Assembly (NCBI GenBank): GCA_016191015.1
Contig: JACPPM010000233.1
Span: 1-38,479 of the forward strand
DNA: 38,479 bases
DNA from: Acidobacteriota bacterium
Lineage (GTDB): Bacteria; Acidobacteriota; CAIWXX01
Reading direction: 5' to 3'
A program made the position numbers and the translations under genes. Below, in pieces: positions 25,983-34,213 of this stretch. Below the pieces are notes generated by a model. It did no database searches and had not been told where the DNA came from. It saw nothing but the letters and a program-made list of their open reading frames with translations. Within the stretch, counting starts at the first letter, position 1, and each line of letters opens with the position of its first letter.

Positions 25983-26124
25983 ACCCCGGAGACACGGACG
26001 GCACAGAGAAACGCGGAGATGACACCTCAACGGAGTGTCGCCTTTCGCAGAAACGTTCGCGAGGCCGCCGGAGGGCGAGGCTCCGTGGACCGCCGTGCTC
26101 TCCGTGCCTCGGTGATAAGTGGTG
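25983..26124. repeat. Second copy of the CACAGAGACACGG-type repeat
   Basis: It carries CCCCGGAGACACGGACGGCA and further copies of CACAGAG and ACGCGGAG on the left, and the inverse words CCGTGCTCTCCGTGCCTCGG on the right. It diverges from the copy at 25655 in the centre, so the conserved part is the end sequence. Confidence 0.45.
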
Positions 26125-26242
26125 ACGAAACGATAGGCGTGGGACAAAGCCTGTCGTTACTGTTCTCGGTTGGTCGCCATGCTGACGTGTGCCGGCTGGA
26201 GCACGGACTGTGAAGGCATTGTCGGCAGGATTGGTGGTGACA

Positions 26243-26360
26243 GGCGCCCCGGATGGGCGCGGCGACAATAGCCCAGGGCGCGAGCCTTGGGACTGACACG
26301 CGCGATCGATGAGCCAGTCCCGGAGGGACGGCTGAAAAACGCTCCCGGGATTGGCGACGC
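26243..26360. mobile_element. Left-block-only relative of the IS200/IS605-like element
   Basis: It matches the left half of the copy at 21873 with only a few differences over about 118 nt (TAGCCCAGGGCGCGAGCC, GATCGATGAGCC, TCCCGGAGGGACGGCTGAAA, GCTCCCGGGATTGGCGACGC), and lacks the right block and tnpA. Its end abuts the -35 box of the B12 operon promoter by about 5 nt. Confidence 0.65.
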
Positions 26361-26365
26361 ACCCG

Positions 26366-26393
26366 TTGACAAACCGCGCGGATGGATTAGAGT
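26366..26393 (+). promoter_or_regulatory. Sigma70-type promoter of the B12 uptake operon
   Basis: A perfect TTGACA (26366-26371), a 16-nt spacer and TAGAGT (26388-26393, 4 of 6). The predicted transcript would begin near 26400, about 50 nt before the riboswitch aptamer, as expected for a riboswitch leader. Confidence 0.55.
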
Positions 26394-26450
26394 AAGAGCC
26401 TCACGACATGATGGAGGCAATCGGCAAGACGAAATCATACTGACGATCGA

Positions 26451-26609
26451 TGCTCCCGGTGAACGGGAAGGCCGTTAGAGCGGCCGCTGCCCCGCAACTG
26501 TGAGCGGTGATGAAAACCGGAGTGATGTTTGCCACTGCCCGCGAAAACGCGGGTGGGAAGGCCCGGCGAGTAAAGTGAACCGCGAGCCAGGAGACCGGCC
26601 GGGAGGAGC
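26451..26609 (+). ncRNA. Cobalamin (adenosylcobalamin) riboswitch
   Basis: The conserved aptamer elements occur in order: GGTGAACGGGAA, the B12 box variant GCTGCCCCGCAACTGTGAGC, GCCACTGCCC with GGGTGGGAAGGC, and GAGCCAGGAGACCGGCC. The closing P1 stem pairs GCTCCCGG at the 5' end with CCGGGAGGAGC at the 3' end. It would sense intracellular B12 and shut the uptake operon when B12 is plentiful. The intrinsic terminator directly downstream points to transcription attenuation as the output. Confidence 0.95.
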
Positions 26610-26641
26610 AACAAAAATCCCTCGAGGGAGGGGGAGATAAT

Positions 26642-26675
26642 GCCCAACCCGAGAGGGTTGGGCTTTTTCTTTTTC
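26642..26675 (+). terminator. Riboswitch-controlled intrinsic terminator
   Basis: A perfect 9-bp stem, GCCCAACCC (26642-26650) and GGGTTGGGC (26655-26663), with a GAGA loop and a T-rich tract interrupted by one C. It lies 32 nt after the riboswitch and 20 nt before the BtuF start. The stretch between them holds CCCTCGAGGG and GGGAGGGGG, which could take part in an antiterminator. Confidence 0.9.
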
Positions 26676-26694
26676 TACGATGGAGGCCACGAGG

Positions 26695-27582
26695 GTGGAC
26701 GCCAGAGCGCAGGGTATCGTGCGATCGATGGGGATCGTGTGTGTGATCCTTGTCCTGAGTCAGGGGGTTGCTGGTGCAGCGGCGAGCGCGCTGGCGATTC
26801 GCGACCAGACCGGGCGGATGGTGACTCTCGGAGCACCCGCCCGCAGAGTCGTGTCGCTCGCCCCGAACATGACCGAGATGTTGTACGCGGTGGGGGCCAG
26901 TGCCGTCGGTGACACGACTGCGTGCGACTATCCTGACGCGGCGCGTCAACTCCCCAAGGTCGGCGGGATGGACCCCGACTACGAGTCTATCGCCGGCCTC
27001 CGCCCCGACCTCATCCTCGCCACCACCTCCGGCAATCGCATGGAAGCGGTCGACTATCTCCGCACCCTTGGCTACCCCGTCTACACTTCGGACCCGGCCA
27101 GCGTCGACGCCGTTCTGGCGGCGATGGTCGACGTTGGGATTCTCACAGGCCGTCGCGACACGGCCGAGACGGCAGTGTCTGCAATCAGGGAGAAGCTGAA
27201 GGCCGCGCCACCTGCTCACGCAACCCCCGACCGCCCTCGAGTCCTGTGCCTCATCTGGCCCGAACCGATCATGACGGTGGGTGGCGACACGTTTGTCCAC
27301 GACCTCATCGAGCGGGCCGGGGGCTTGAGCTCCACCGCGTCTCTTCCTCATGGCTGGCCGATTCTCGATCGCGAATCGTTCCTGATGCTGAAGCCGGACG
27401 TGATCGTGCTGGCGGCGGCAGCTGGGCGAATGAACAGGGAATCGCTTCCTCGCAGCTTGCTCGACCTCACAGGCTCGACTCCCGTCGCGTTCGTCGATGA
27501 GAACCTTTTACTTCGCCCGGGGCCGCGGGTCGGAGATGCTGTCGTGCGGTTGAGGGAAATTCTTGCCGGAGCACGTCCATGA
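26695..27582 (+). CDS. btuF: Vitamin B12 ABC transporter substrate-binding protein (BtuF-like)
   Basis: A 295-residue periplasmic binding protein of the BtuF/FecB class. The signal peptide contains GIVCVILVLSQGVAGAAA. The lobes show the family pattern: ARRVVSLAPNMTEMLYAVGA near the start, then DYPDAARQLPKVGGM, YESIAGLRPDLILATT, and in the second lobe GGDTFVHDLIERAGG and FLMLKPDVIVL. The start is taken as the GTG at 26695, 8 nt after TGGAGG; an ATG at 26680 has no ribosome site and lies against the terminator tract. It overlaps the permease gene by 4 nt. The riboswitch supports B12 rather than haem or siderophore as ligand. Confidence 0.88.
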   Translation: MDARAQGIVRSMGIVCVILVLSQGVAGAAASALAIRDQTGRMVTLGAPARRVVSLAPNMTEMLYAVGASAVGDTTACDYPDAARQLPKVGGMDPDYESIAGLRPDLILATTSGNRMEAVDYLRTLGYPVYTSDPASVDAVLAAMVDVGILTGRRDTAETAVSAIREKLKAAPPAHATPDRPRVLCLIWPEPIMTVGGDTFVHDLIERAGGLSSTASLPHGWPILDRESFLMLKPDVIVLAAAAGRMNRESLPRSLLDLTGSTPVAFVDENLLLRPGPRVGDAVVRLREILAGARP

Positions 27583-28583
27583 AACGCTACGCTCTGCTCA
27601 TTATTGCACTTCTCGCGGCCTTCGCTTTCTCCATTCTGGTGGGGTCACAGGCCATCCCCGCGTCCAGGATTCTCCAGGCGCTCTCCTCCGGCGACGGAGA
27701 TCCGGTCATCCGGCAGGTGATCCTGCAGATCCGGCTCCCGCGCATCCTCCTCGCCGCCCTCGCCGGCGCCTCCCTCTCGATCGCCGGCGCCTCCTTTCAG
27801 TCACTCCTGCGCAATCCGCTTGCGGATCCGTACATTCTCGGGGTCTCCAGCGGCGCGGCGATGGGATCGGTAGCTTCGATCGCGCTCTTCGGGAGCCGCT
27901 CGCCGCTCGTGATGGGCCTCTGTGCGTTCCTCGCCTCATCCGTGGCCATCGGAATCGTCTACTTCCTCTCGGCTCGGAGGGGGGCCGAGCCCGACCCTGA
28001 CAGGATGTTGCTCGTGGGGATGGCGATCAGCAGCTTCGCCGCTTCGGGGCTGATCCTGTTTCTCGGCCGTTCCGCCGGCAACGACGCGCGCACGATATTG
28101 CACTGGCTGATTGGGGACGTGAGCGGCCGACGGCTCGCAGAGATCGGAATCTTCGTTCCGCAGATCCTCGGACTGATCATTGCGCTGTTCATCTCGTCGC
28201 ACCGTTTCAATCTGCTCTCCCTCGATTCCGACGTCGCCGCTTCGCTGGGTCTGAACGTGCGCAATCAGCGACGCACCGGCTACCTGCTGGCATCTTTCCT
28301 GACCTCCTCCGTCGTCAGTCTCTCTGGATCGATCGGATTCGTGGGGCTCGTCGTTCCACACCTCGGGCGTATGCTGTTCTCTTCCGACTGTCGTGTGCTG
28401 TTCCCGGTGTGTGGTGCGCTCGGAGCCGTTCTGCTGATGTCGGCTGACGCGGCGGGGCGCGTCATTTTCGCGCCCGTCGAAGTTCCGGTCGGAGTCATCA
28501 CCGCCCTTCTCGGTTCGCCCGTCTTCGTCTACATCCTCTATGTGCGCCGCCGTGCAGCTTTCCGGGAGCCGACCGGTGGCTGA
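27579..28583 (+). CDS. btuC: Vitamin B12 ABC transporter permease (BtuC-like)
   Basis: A 334-residue FecCD/BtuC-family permease with about ten hydrophobic segments. Hallmarks are LRNPLADPYILGVSSGAAMG, the IRLPRILLAALAGASLSIAG block, and SGSIGFVGLVVPHLGRML for the coupling region facing the ATPase, plus EVPVGVITALLGSPVFVYIL near the end. It acts in the inner membrane with BtuF and BtuD. The ATG overlaps the BtuF stop by 4 nt and the gene overlaps the ATPase start, so all are translationally linked in the riboswitch operon. Confidence 0.92.
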   Translation: MKRYALLIIALLAAFAFSILVGSQAIPASRILQALSSGDGDPVIRQVILQIRLPRILLAALAGASLSIAGASFQSLLRNPLADPYILGVSSGAAMGSVASIALFGSRSPLVMGLCAFLASSVAIGIVYFLSARRGAEPDPDRMLLVGMAISSFAASGLILFLGRSAGNDARTILHWLIGDVSGRRLAEIGIFVPQILGLIIALFISSHRFNLLSLDSDVAASLGLNVRNQRRTGYLLASFLTSSVVSLSGSIGFVGLVVPHLGRMLFSSDCRVLFPVCGALGAVLLMSADAAGRVIFAPVEVPVGVITALLGSPVFVYILYVRRRAAFREPTGG

Positions 28584-29271
28584 TCTGAGGGCGATTTCGG
28601 TCGCGTACCGTCCCGGGGATGGCCGTCTCCTGTTCGAGAACCTCGACCTTCACGCGAGCGCCGGCGAGGTGATCGGGATCACGGGCAACAACGGAGAAGG
28701 CAAGACATCGTTGATGCGAATACTGGCAGGGCTCCTGCGTCCGGATCGGGGGACCGTTCTGCTGGACGGCGAACCGATTCTCGCGAGGCCACGGCGGGAG
28801 ACGGCGCGCGCTGTCGGATACCTGCCGCAGTTCGAGCTCACGCCGTTCCCGATCACGGCCTGGCAGATGGTCCTCATGGGGAGGTACCCACACATGATCG
28901 GCAGGCGGCTGGTGGAGAACGGCAAGGATCGCGAAGAGGCGGAGGTCGCGATGCGGACCGCTGGAGTCTATCACTTGCGGGACGGCACGTTCATGCACCT
29001 GAGCGGCGGGGAGCGGATGCGCGTTCGTGTCGCGCGGCTAATCGCGCAGCGCCCGCAGACGATGCTGCTGGACGAACCAACCACCTATCTCGACGACGAT
29101 TTCAGGCAAACTCTCGCCGGTCTGGTCCGGTCATGGTGTGCCGGGGGGAGCAGCGCGGTGGTTGTGTCTCACGATCTGGAGTTTCTCGAACAGACCGGCG
29201 GTCGCATCTACCATCTGGAAGCGGCGAAGTTGCGTCCAAAGATGACGATGATCAAGGAGAAAGACCAATGA
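28576..29271 (+). CDS. btuD: Vitamin B12 ABC transporter ATP-binding protein (BtuD-like)
   Basis: A 231-residue ATPase. Walker A is GNNGEGKTS (the second residue pair is NN instead of the common PN/HN), the Q-loop lies in GYLPQFELTPF, the signature is LSGGERMRVRVARL, Walker B is TMLLDEP with TTYLDDD, and the switch His is in VVVSHDLEFL. All catalytic residues are present. The start is placed at the GTG at 28576, 7 nt after GGGAG and 8 nt inside the BtuC end; an ATG at 28540 has no ribosome site. It powers B12 import from the periplasm. Confidence 0.9.
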   Translation: MADLRAISVAYRPGDGRLLFENLDLHASAGEVIGITGNNGEGKTSLMRILAGLLRPDRGTVLLDGEPILARPRRETARAVGYLPQFELTPFPITAWQMVLMGRYPHMIGRRLVENGKDREEAEVAMRTAGVYHLRDGTFMHLSGGERMRVRVARLIAQRPQTMLLDEPTTYLDDDFRQTLAGLVRSWCAGGSSAVVVSHDLEFLEQTGGRIYHLEAAKLRPKMTMIKEKDQ

Positions 29272-29288
29272 CACGAGGAGGGAACGCG

Positions 29289-31250
29289 ATGCGGTTGACG
29301 ATATTTTCAATGGTGCTGTCGTGCGGCCTGGCTGCCGGCCAGGACCCCGCGGCGAAGCCGGCAGAGGTGATCACGGTGGAAGCCTCGCGGATACACGGCA
29401 ATACGGTCGATGCGGGGAAGCTGCCTCAGGCGACGATCGTGATCTCGCGAGGAGATATCGAGAGGAGCTCGGCGGGGACGGTCTATGAGCTGCTTTCGGG
29501 ACGGCCCGAGCTCGTGTTCTACGATCAAGTCGGCAATGGCAAGGAGGGTGTGATCGACCTCCGGGGCTTCAACGAGGGCACGGCGGCGGCGGTCTTCCTG
29601 GATGGGGTGCGCATCAACGAGCCTGACGACAATCGTTCCCTCCTGATGCAGATCCCGCTCGACCTGGTCGATCGAATCGAGATCTTCAAGGGATCCTCTT
29701 CGACTGTCCTCGGCGGGGGTGCGCTGTCGGGAGCGATCCGCATCTACACAGATCCCGACAGGACGGGTGGACGGGTGGCGGTGAAGGGCGGGTCGTTCTC
29801 GACGGGGGGAGTGCTCGCCGAGCTGGCCCTCGGGTCCTACAACCTGGCAGCCGGATACGAACGCGGCGTTGGGTTCAGGGAGAATTCCGATGCTGTCGAC
29901 GGATGGATACGAGCGGGCGGACGGAGGGTAACGACTGGAGGCTCGCTCGGCGTCAGCTACTCCTACGTCGACACCCGCTTCGGCTCGCCAGGCGCCCTGA
30001 CGCGGGAAGAGATCGAAGCGGACAGGCACGCGGCACCGTTCAACCGGGTGGACGAGAACACAGCGGCCACTCACCTGCTCTCCGCCGACATCCTGCACGA
30101 CTTCTCCGGATGGACGGCGTCGGGAAACGTCTTCGTTCGGCGAAATAACAGCGACGCTCTGACGACGGGCCGCAGCGCCGCGCTCTACGGAGGCTTCGCC
30201 ACCGATTCGACCAACACGAGCACCGGGACCACCGTGCAGCTCACGATCCCCGTCAAAGCCACGACCTCGCTCACGGCGGGAGCCGAGCTGACCTGGCTGC
30301 AACTCGACGCCGATGGCTTCTTCACCGATGTGGGCGGAAATCGGACCGGCCCCGCTTCGTCGACCTCGACGGGGGAGAACTGGCAAGGGCTCTTCGCGCA
30401 GATCGAAAGCTCAGCCGGGCCTCACCTCACCTTCGTCGGCGGGCTGCGCTACGATCGGCAGGCGATCAATTTCGACGATCGTCAGAGCCGCGATCAGGAG
30501 GCGCGAACATTCGACAAGGCCACGTACAAGGTGGGAGCCAGCTACGAGTGGGCGGCGGGATGGACGACCTTCGCCAACTACGGCACCGCGTTTCAAACCC
30601 CCACGATCATCGATCTGTTCGCCTACCCGACCTTCTTCAGCAATCCGGATCTGAGACCCTCCACGGCCTCGACGATCGAGGTCGGGCAGAGGGTTTCCCG
30701 CGGTGCGTTCCGAGGCGAGATTTCCGCCTATGACCTGAAGGTCGACGACGAGGTGGTGTTCGTCGTCAGCGATCCGTTCAACTTCATCGGGCGCAACGAA
30801 AACGCGGGGAAGAGCAGGAGGCGTGGGCTGGATCTGACCGGTGTCTGGACCGGAGCGAAAACGGAGCTGCGGGCGGGGTACAGCTTCGTCAGAGCAAGGT
30901 TTCTTGCAGGCGGCTTCAAGGGGAGCCTGCTCGTGATGGTGCCGGAGCAGAAGTTCGAGATGAGCGCAAGTAGGCAGATCACCGACCGGATCCGCCTCGA
31001 CGGACGCCTCCTCCACACCGGTTCCCAGCACGTTCTGGGCGACGAGATGAACTCGCTGGAGCGTCTTCCGGCCTACACCACAATCGATCTGAAGGTTTCC
31101 TTCGCCGCACGGACCTGGAAACTCGAAGGGGCCATCCGCAATCTCCTCAACAGCGAATACGAGACGCGGGGCATCACAAACGGGTTTGAAACCTATTTCA
31201 CGCCCGCGCCGAAGATCAACGGGTACGTGACAGTGACATATGCCTTCTAG
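29289..31250 (+). CDS. btuB: TonB-dependent outer-membrane receptor, BtuB-like
   Basis: A 653-residue receptor with a signal peptide (MRLTIFSMVLSCGLAAGQ), a TonB box close to the mature start (AEVITVEAS), a plug domain (IVISRGDIERSSAGTVYELL, then VIDLRGFNEGTAAAVFLDGV, DRIEIFKGSSSTVLGGGALS) and a 22-strand-type barrel ending in YVTVTYAF with a terminal Phe. The length is close to BtuB. It would take B12 across the outer membrane using TonB energy. The ATG at 29289 has GAGGAGG 7 nt upstream, 17 nt after BtuD. The riboswitch and gene order support B12 as ligand. No classical TonB gene is in the window; the only TonB C-terminal domain is in the kinase hybrid. Confidence 0.88.
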   Translation: MRLTIFSMVLSCGLAAGQDPAAKPAEVITVEASRIHGNTVDAGKLPQATIVISRGDIERSSAGTVYELLSGRPELVFYDQVGNGKEGVIDLRGFNEGTAAAVFLDGVRINEPDDNRSLLMQIPLDLVDRIEIFKGSSSTVLGGGALSGAIRIYTDPDRTGGRVAVKGGSFSTGGVLAELALGSYNLAAGYERGVGFRENSDAVDGWIRAGGRRVTTGGSLGVSYSYVDTRFGSPGALTREEIEADRHAAPFNRVDENTAATHLLSADILHDFSGWTASGNVFVRRNNSDALTTGRSAALYGGFATDSTNTSTGTTVQLTIPVKATTSLTAGAELTWLQLDADGFFTDVGGNRTGPASSTSTGENWQGLFAQIESSAGPHLTFVGGLRYDRQAINFDDRQSRDQEARTFDKATYKVGASYEWAAGWTTFANYGTAFQTPTIIDLFAYPTFFSNPDLRPSTASTIEVGQRVSRGAFRGEISAYDLKVDDEVVFVVSDPFNFIGRNENAGKSRRRGLDLTGVWTGAKTELRAGYSFVRARFLAGGFKGSLLVMVPEQKFEMSASRQITDRIRLDGRLLHTGSQHVLGDEMNSLERLPAYTTIDLKVSFAARTWKLEGAIRNLLNSEYETRGITNGFETYFTPAPKINGYVTVTYAF

Positions 31251-31397
31251 TGCCATTGAGTGCTGAATGCCCCAGTCATCCGATCTCCGATTTCTTGCGT
31301 ATGTGGAAGGGAGGGATTGGATCGCCCCGTGGACGAGGGGGAAGAGGGGGTTTGGATTTGTGCTTCGCACGAGTGAGCTATAGGATGCATCATCAGG

Positions 31398-31943
31398 ATG
31401 ATGCACGGGCAGGTGGACCATGAAGAGGATCGCACCCTGCTCGCCGCCATCGCCATTGGAGACCGCGGAGCATTCCAGCAATTTTACTCCCGCCATGCCG
31501 GACGCGTTCTTGGCTACGTCCGACAGCTCACGCGCAACCCCGCGCTCGCCGAAGACATAACCCAGGAGGCGTTTGTGGCGGTGTGGTTGAAAGCTGCCAG
31601 TTACCAGGCGGACCGGGGCGACCCTGCCGGTTGGCTTTTTACGATTACGCGCAACAAGCTGGTCGATAAGTGGAGACGGGGTGACAGGGATGCGGAGACC
31701 GATGGTGCGCCGATCCTGGCGGGTCTGGCGGATCCGCCAAACCCGATCGATGTTCGCGTCAGCCTGCGTCAGGCCATGTCGCACCTGACCGACGACCAGA
31801 GGCGAATGCTGGAGATGGCCTACTATGGAGGTCTGACGTACGAAGAGACTGCGGACGCGCTGCGTGTCCCGGTTGGCACGTTGAAGTCGAGAATGCGCGC
31901 GGCGCTGGGGCAGCTCCGTGTGATCCTCGAAGGGAGCACATGA
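31398..31943 (+). CDS. ECF-type RNA polymerase sigma factor
   Basis: A 181-residue ECF sigma factor. Region 2 covers about 20-90 with FQQFYSRHAGRVLGYVRQL, then ITQEAFVAVWLKA and GWLFTITRNKLVDKWRR for -10 recognition. Region 4 covers about 120-175 with MLEMAYYGGLTYEETADALR and VPVGTLKSRMRAALGQLR for -35 recognition. The partner is a ChrR-like anti-sigma factor, so it belongs with the RpoE/ChrR (ECF11-type) group that in Rhodobacter answers singlet oxygen and peroxides. The start is uncertain: ATG 31398, ATG 31401 or GTG 31413, none with a strong ribosome site. The stop overlaps the next start (ATGATG). It may control the DUF4331 gene downstream, but no matching promoter motif was recognised. 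Confidence 0.9.
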   Translation: MMHGQVDHEEDRTLLAAIAIGDRGAFQQFYSRHAGRVLGYVRQLTRNPALAEDITQEAFVAVWLKAASYQADRGDPAGWLFTITRNKLVDKWRRGDRDAETDGAPILAGLADPPNPIDVRVSLRQAMSHLTDDQRRMLEMAYYGGLTYEETADALRVPVGTLKSRMRAALGQLRVILEGST

Positions 31944-32611
31944 TGGCGGCAGGGGCGAAGTATCACCCGTCGCAGGAGCTGCTGCTCGAGTTTGCCACGG
32001 GCGGCGGCGACCGGCCCCGCCGGGCGTTGATCGAGGCGCATCTCGCTCACTGTGCGGACTGCCGATCGGATCTAGGTCGCGTAGCTCGTCCGGGCGGCGC
32101 TCTCCTGGCTGCCGTGGATGACGCGCCTCTCCCACCAGCTCTCCTCGACCGGATCGTCCAGCGGATCGACTCGATGCCCGCCCTCCCGCCTCAGCCCGCC
32201 GATGGAATCGACCTTCCCCCTGGGGTTCTGGCCGAGCTGGTGTCGATGAAGCCGCTCCGGTGGCGATCGCCGGCTTTGCGCGGCAGCCGCATCGCCACGC
32301 TCTTTCATGATGATCACAGCGGCGCGGTGCTCCATCTGGGATGGATGCCCGGAGGGCGGGTTTTTCCACCACATCGTCACGCCGGCGCAGAAGAGGTCGT
32401 GGTTCTTGCAGGCGGGTACACCGATGGCCCAAAGCACGTGGAGACAGGCGACTGGGTGGTGACCGAACCCGGCGCGTCCCACTCACCCACGACTGATCCC
32501 GGTGAGGATTGCTGGATCCTGACACGACTCGACGCGCCGATTCGATTCACCGGATGGCGCGGGTGGCTCCAGCGCGCCGCCCTCCTGTTCTCCAGCATCA
32601 CGCGCCGATAG
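31940..32611 (+). CDS. ChrR-like zinc/cupin anti-sigma factor
   Basis: A 223-residue anti-sigma factor. The N-terminal domain carries the zinc motif HLAHCADC (H-x3-C-x2-C) and an upstream His in YHPSQELLLEFATG, the pattern of ChrR. The C-terminal cupin (about 120-200) has FPPHRHAGAEEVVVLAGGYT with the HxH and Glu ligands and a later His in EPGASHSP. In ChrR the first domain holds the sigma factor and the cupin helps release it under singlet oxygen or peroxide stress. It begins at the ATGATG overlapping the sigma stop, so synthesis is coupled. ATG 31940 or 31943 are both possible. Confidence 0.88.
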   Translation: MMAAGAKYHPSQELLLEFATGGGDRPRRALIEAHLAHCADCRSDLGRVARPGGALLAAVDDAPLPPALLDRIVQRIDSMPALPPQPADGIDLPPGVLAELVSMKPLRWRSPALRGSRIATLFHDDHSGAVLHLGWMPGGRVFPPHRHAGAEEVVVLAGGYTDGPKHVETGDWVVTEPGASHSPTTDPGEDCWILTRLDAPIRFTGWRGWLQRAALLFSSITRR

Positions 32612-32643
32612 TCCTCCCCGCCGACTGCGGTCCACCGGCGTGC

Positions 32644-32659
32644 TGTGACACGCGTCACA
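32644..32659. promoter_or_regulatory. Perfect CRP/FNR-type palindrome
   Basis: TGTGACACGCGTCACA is an exact match to the TGTGA-N6-TCACA operator of CRP-family regulators. It lies 88 nt before the start of the DUF4331 gene, where an activator or repressor could act. No CRP-family gene lies in the window, so the cognate regulator is unknown. Confidence 0.5.
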
Positions 32660-32747
32660 TACGCTCCATGGTGCGTGCTGCCGCTCATCCGAAACCAGCA
32701 TCTTTGCGTACCGGCCAGTGTACGAAAAGAAAACATGGAGGATTGAA

Positions 32748-34199
32748 TTGAAAAAGAAAGCAATAAGCGGAGCCAGCAGGCTCCTTTTCTCGACCACACT
32801 CGCCATCGCCCCCCTCGCCGGGACTCTGGCGATGGCATCGAGCCACCGCGAAGCGCCGTTCGTGACGGAACACTCGAAAGTCGACGCCACTGATTTCTAC
32901 ATGTTCACCAGCTACGAACCTGGTCGCGCGGGGTACGTCACGATCATCGCCGACTACATCCCGATGCAAAGTGTCTACGGCGGGCCCAACTTCTTCACGA
33001 TGGACCCGGAGGCGATCTACGAAATCCACATCGACAACAACGGTGACGCCAAAGAGGATCTGACCTTCCAGTTCAAGTTCACGAACACCCTCAACAACAT
33101 CTCCCTCGACATCGGCCCGGCCGGCGCCACGAAGAAGGTTGCGATCCCTCTGATCAACGCGGGCGCCATCAGCGCAACCGATACCTCTCTCCTGAACGTG
33201 GTGGAGACGTACACGGTGAACCTGATTCGCGGCGAACGTCGGAGCGGTTCGTCCAGCGCTGTCACGAATGCGGACAGCGGCGAATCCACCTTCGTCAAAC
33301 CTGTCGACAACATCGGCACGAAGTCAATCGCCGACTACGACGCGTATGCGAACGCGCACATCTATGAGATCAAGATCCCGGGGACGAATGCGACCGGGCG
33401 GATGTTCGTCGGGCAGCGGCAGGATCCGTTCGTCGTGAATCTGGGACCGACCTTCGATCTCGTCAACCTGAATCCGCTCGGCCCCGTCAACGGCGGCAGC
33501 AATAGTCTTGCCGGGAACAACGTCACGACGCTGGCGTTGGAGATTCCCGCGAGTGTCCTGGTTTCGACCGGCCAGGACGTGATCGGTGGATGGACGACAG
33601 CCAGCCTGCCGAGAAACCGCACCCTCAGCAAAACCCCGACATTCTCCAAACCGGACAAGGAGTTTGGCCCATACATACAGGTGTCGCGGCTGGGGATGCC
33701 GCTGGTCAACGAGGCTGTCATCGGAATCAAGGACAAGGACCGGTTCAACGCGAGCGAGCCGAGGGGTGACGGGCAATTCCTCACCTACGTGACGCATCCG
33801 ACTCTCCCGACGCTCTTGCAGGTTCTCTTTGGCGTCCGCGCCCCCACCGCATACCCGCGCAACGACCTCGTGGAAGTGTTCCTCACGGGAGTGGCAGGGC
33901 TGAACGCGACGGATACGGCCGCCGAGTACCTGCGGCTCAACACCAAGACCCCCGCGGTCGACTGGGAGGATCAGAAGAATCTGGGCGTCATCGCCGGGGA
34001 CATCGCCGGCTTCCCGAACGGGAGGCGTCCGGGGGATGACGTTGTGGACAGCGCACTGCGCGTCTTGATGGGCAAGCTGCTCGACACCACCGTCGCCCCC
34101 GACGGTCAGCTCAAGTACACCGACGGCGCGAACGTCAACGCGAAGATGTTCCAGGACGAGTTCCCCTACCTGCAGGCTCCGCTTCCGGGCGCAGAATAG
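32748..34199 (+). CDS. Secreted DUF4331 protein
   Basis: A 483-residue protein of the DUF4331 family. The signal region is basic KKKAISG, a hydrophobic core and LAMA, followed directly by the family mark SSHREAPFVTEHSKVDATDFYMF. Later family-like parts are IYEIHIDNNGDAKEDLTFQF, LALEIPAS, WTTASLPRN and NDLVEVFLTGV. The family is widespread and its function is unknown; the SHREAP and DATDFY motifs hint at metal or ligand binding. The start is a TTG at 32748, 6 nt after TGGAGG; the longer frame from a GTG at 32718 has no ribosome site. It follows the sigma/anti-sigma pair, which may control it. A hairpin terminator follows. Confidence 0.85.
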   Translation: MKKKAISGASRLLFSTTLAIAPLAGTLAMASSHREAPFVTEHSKVDATDFYMFTSYEPGRAGYVTIIADYIPMQSVYGGPNFFTMDPEAIYEIHIDNNGDAKEDLTFQFKFTNTLNNISLDIGPAGATKKVAIPLINAGAISATDTSLLNVVETYTVNLIRGERRSGSSSAVTNADSGESTFVKPVDNIGTKSIADYDAYANAHIYEIKIPGTNATGRMFVGQRQDPFVVNLGPTFDLVNLNPLGPVNGGSNSLAGNNVTTLALEIPASVLVSTGQDVIGGWTTASLPRNRTLSKTPTFSKPDKEFGPYIQVSRLGMPLVNEAVIGIKDKDRFNASEPRGDGQFLTYVTHPTLPTLLQVLFGVRAPTAYPRNDLVEVFLTGVAGLNATDTAAEYLRLNTKTPAVDWEDQKNLGVIAGDIAGFPNGRRPGDDVVDSALRVLMGKLLDTTVAPDGQLKYTDGANVNAKMFQDEFPYLQAPLPGAE

Positions 34200-34213
34200 A
34201 TCGGGACGAGGGG

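Larger units (their letters stand above)
25509..26436. other. Gene-free repeat-rich stretch
   Basis: No credible gene is seen over about 930 nt. It holds the right end of the IS element, two CACAGAGACACGG-type repeats (25655-25825 and 25983-26124), a 14-bp hairpin at 25851-25886, a shorter hairpin at about 26128-26159, the left-block relative of the IS at 26243-26360 and the promoter of the B12 operon. Confidence 0.7.

Noticed and set aside
25651-26124. Possible CRISPR array from repeated CACAGAGACACGG words
   Set aside because: Repeats are irregular, partly inverted and lack even spacers; no cas genes nearby.
26401-27351. 316-codon minus-strand frame through the riboswitch
   Set aside because: It covers the riboswitch and the antisense of BtuF; the conserved RNA and BtuF protein explain the sequence.
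30411-32525. 704-codon minus-strand open frame
   Set aside because: It spans the antisense of the BtuB end, the sigma factor and the anti-sigma factor and has no domain; long only because of high GC.
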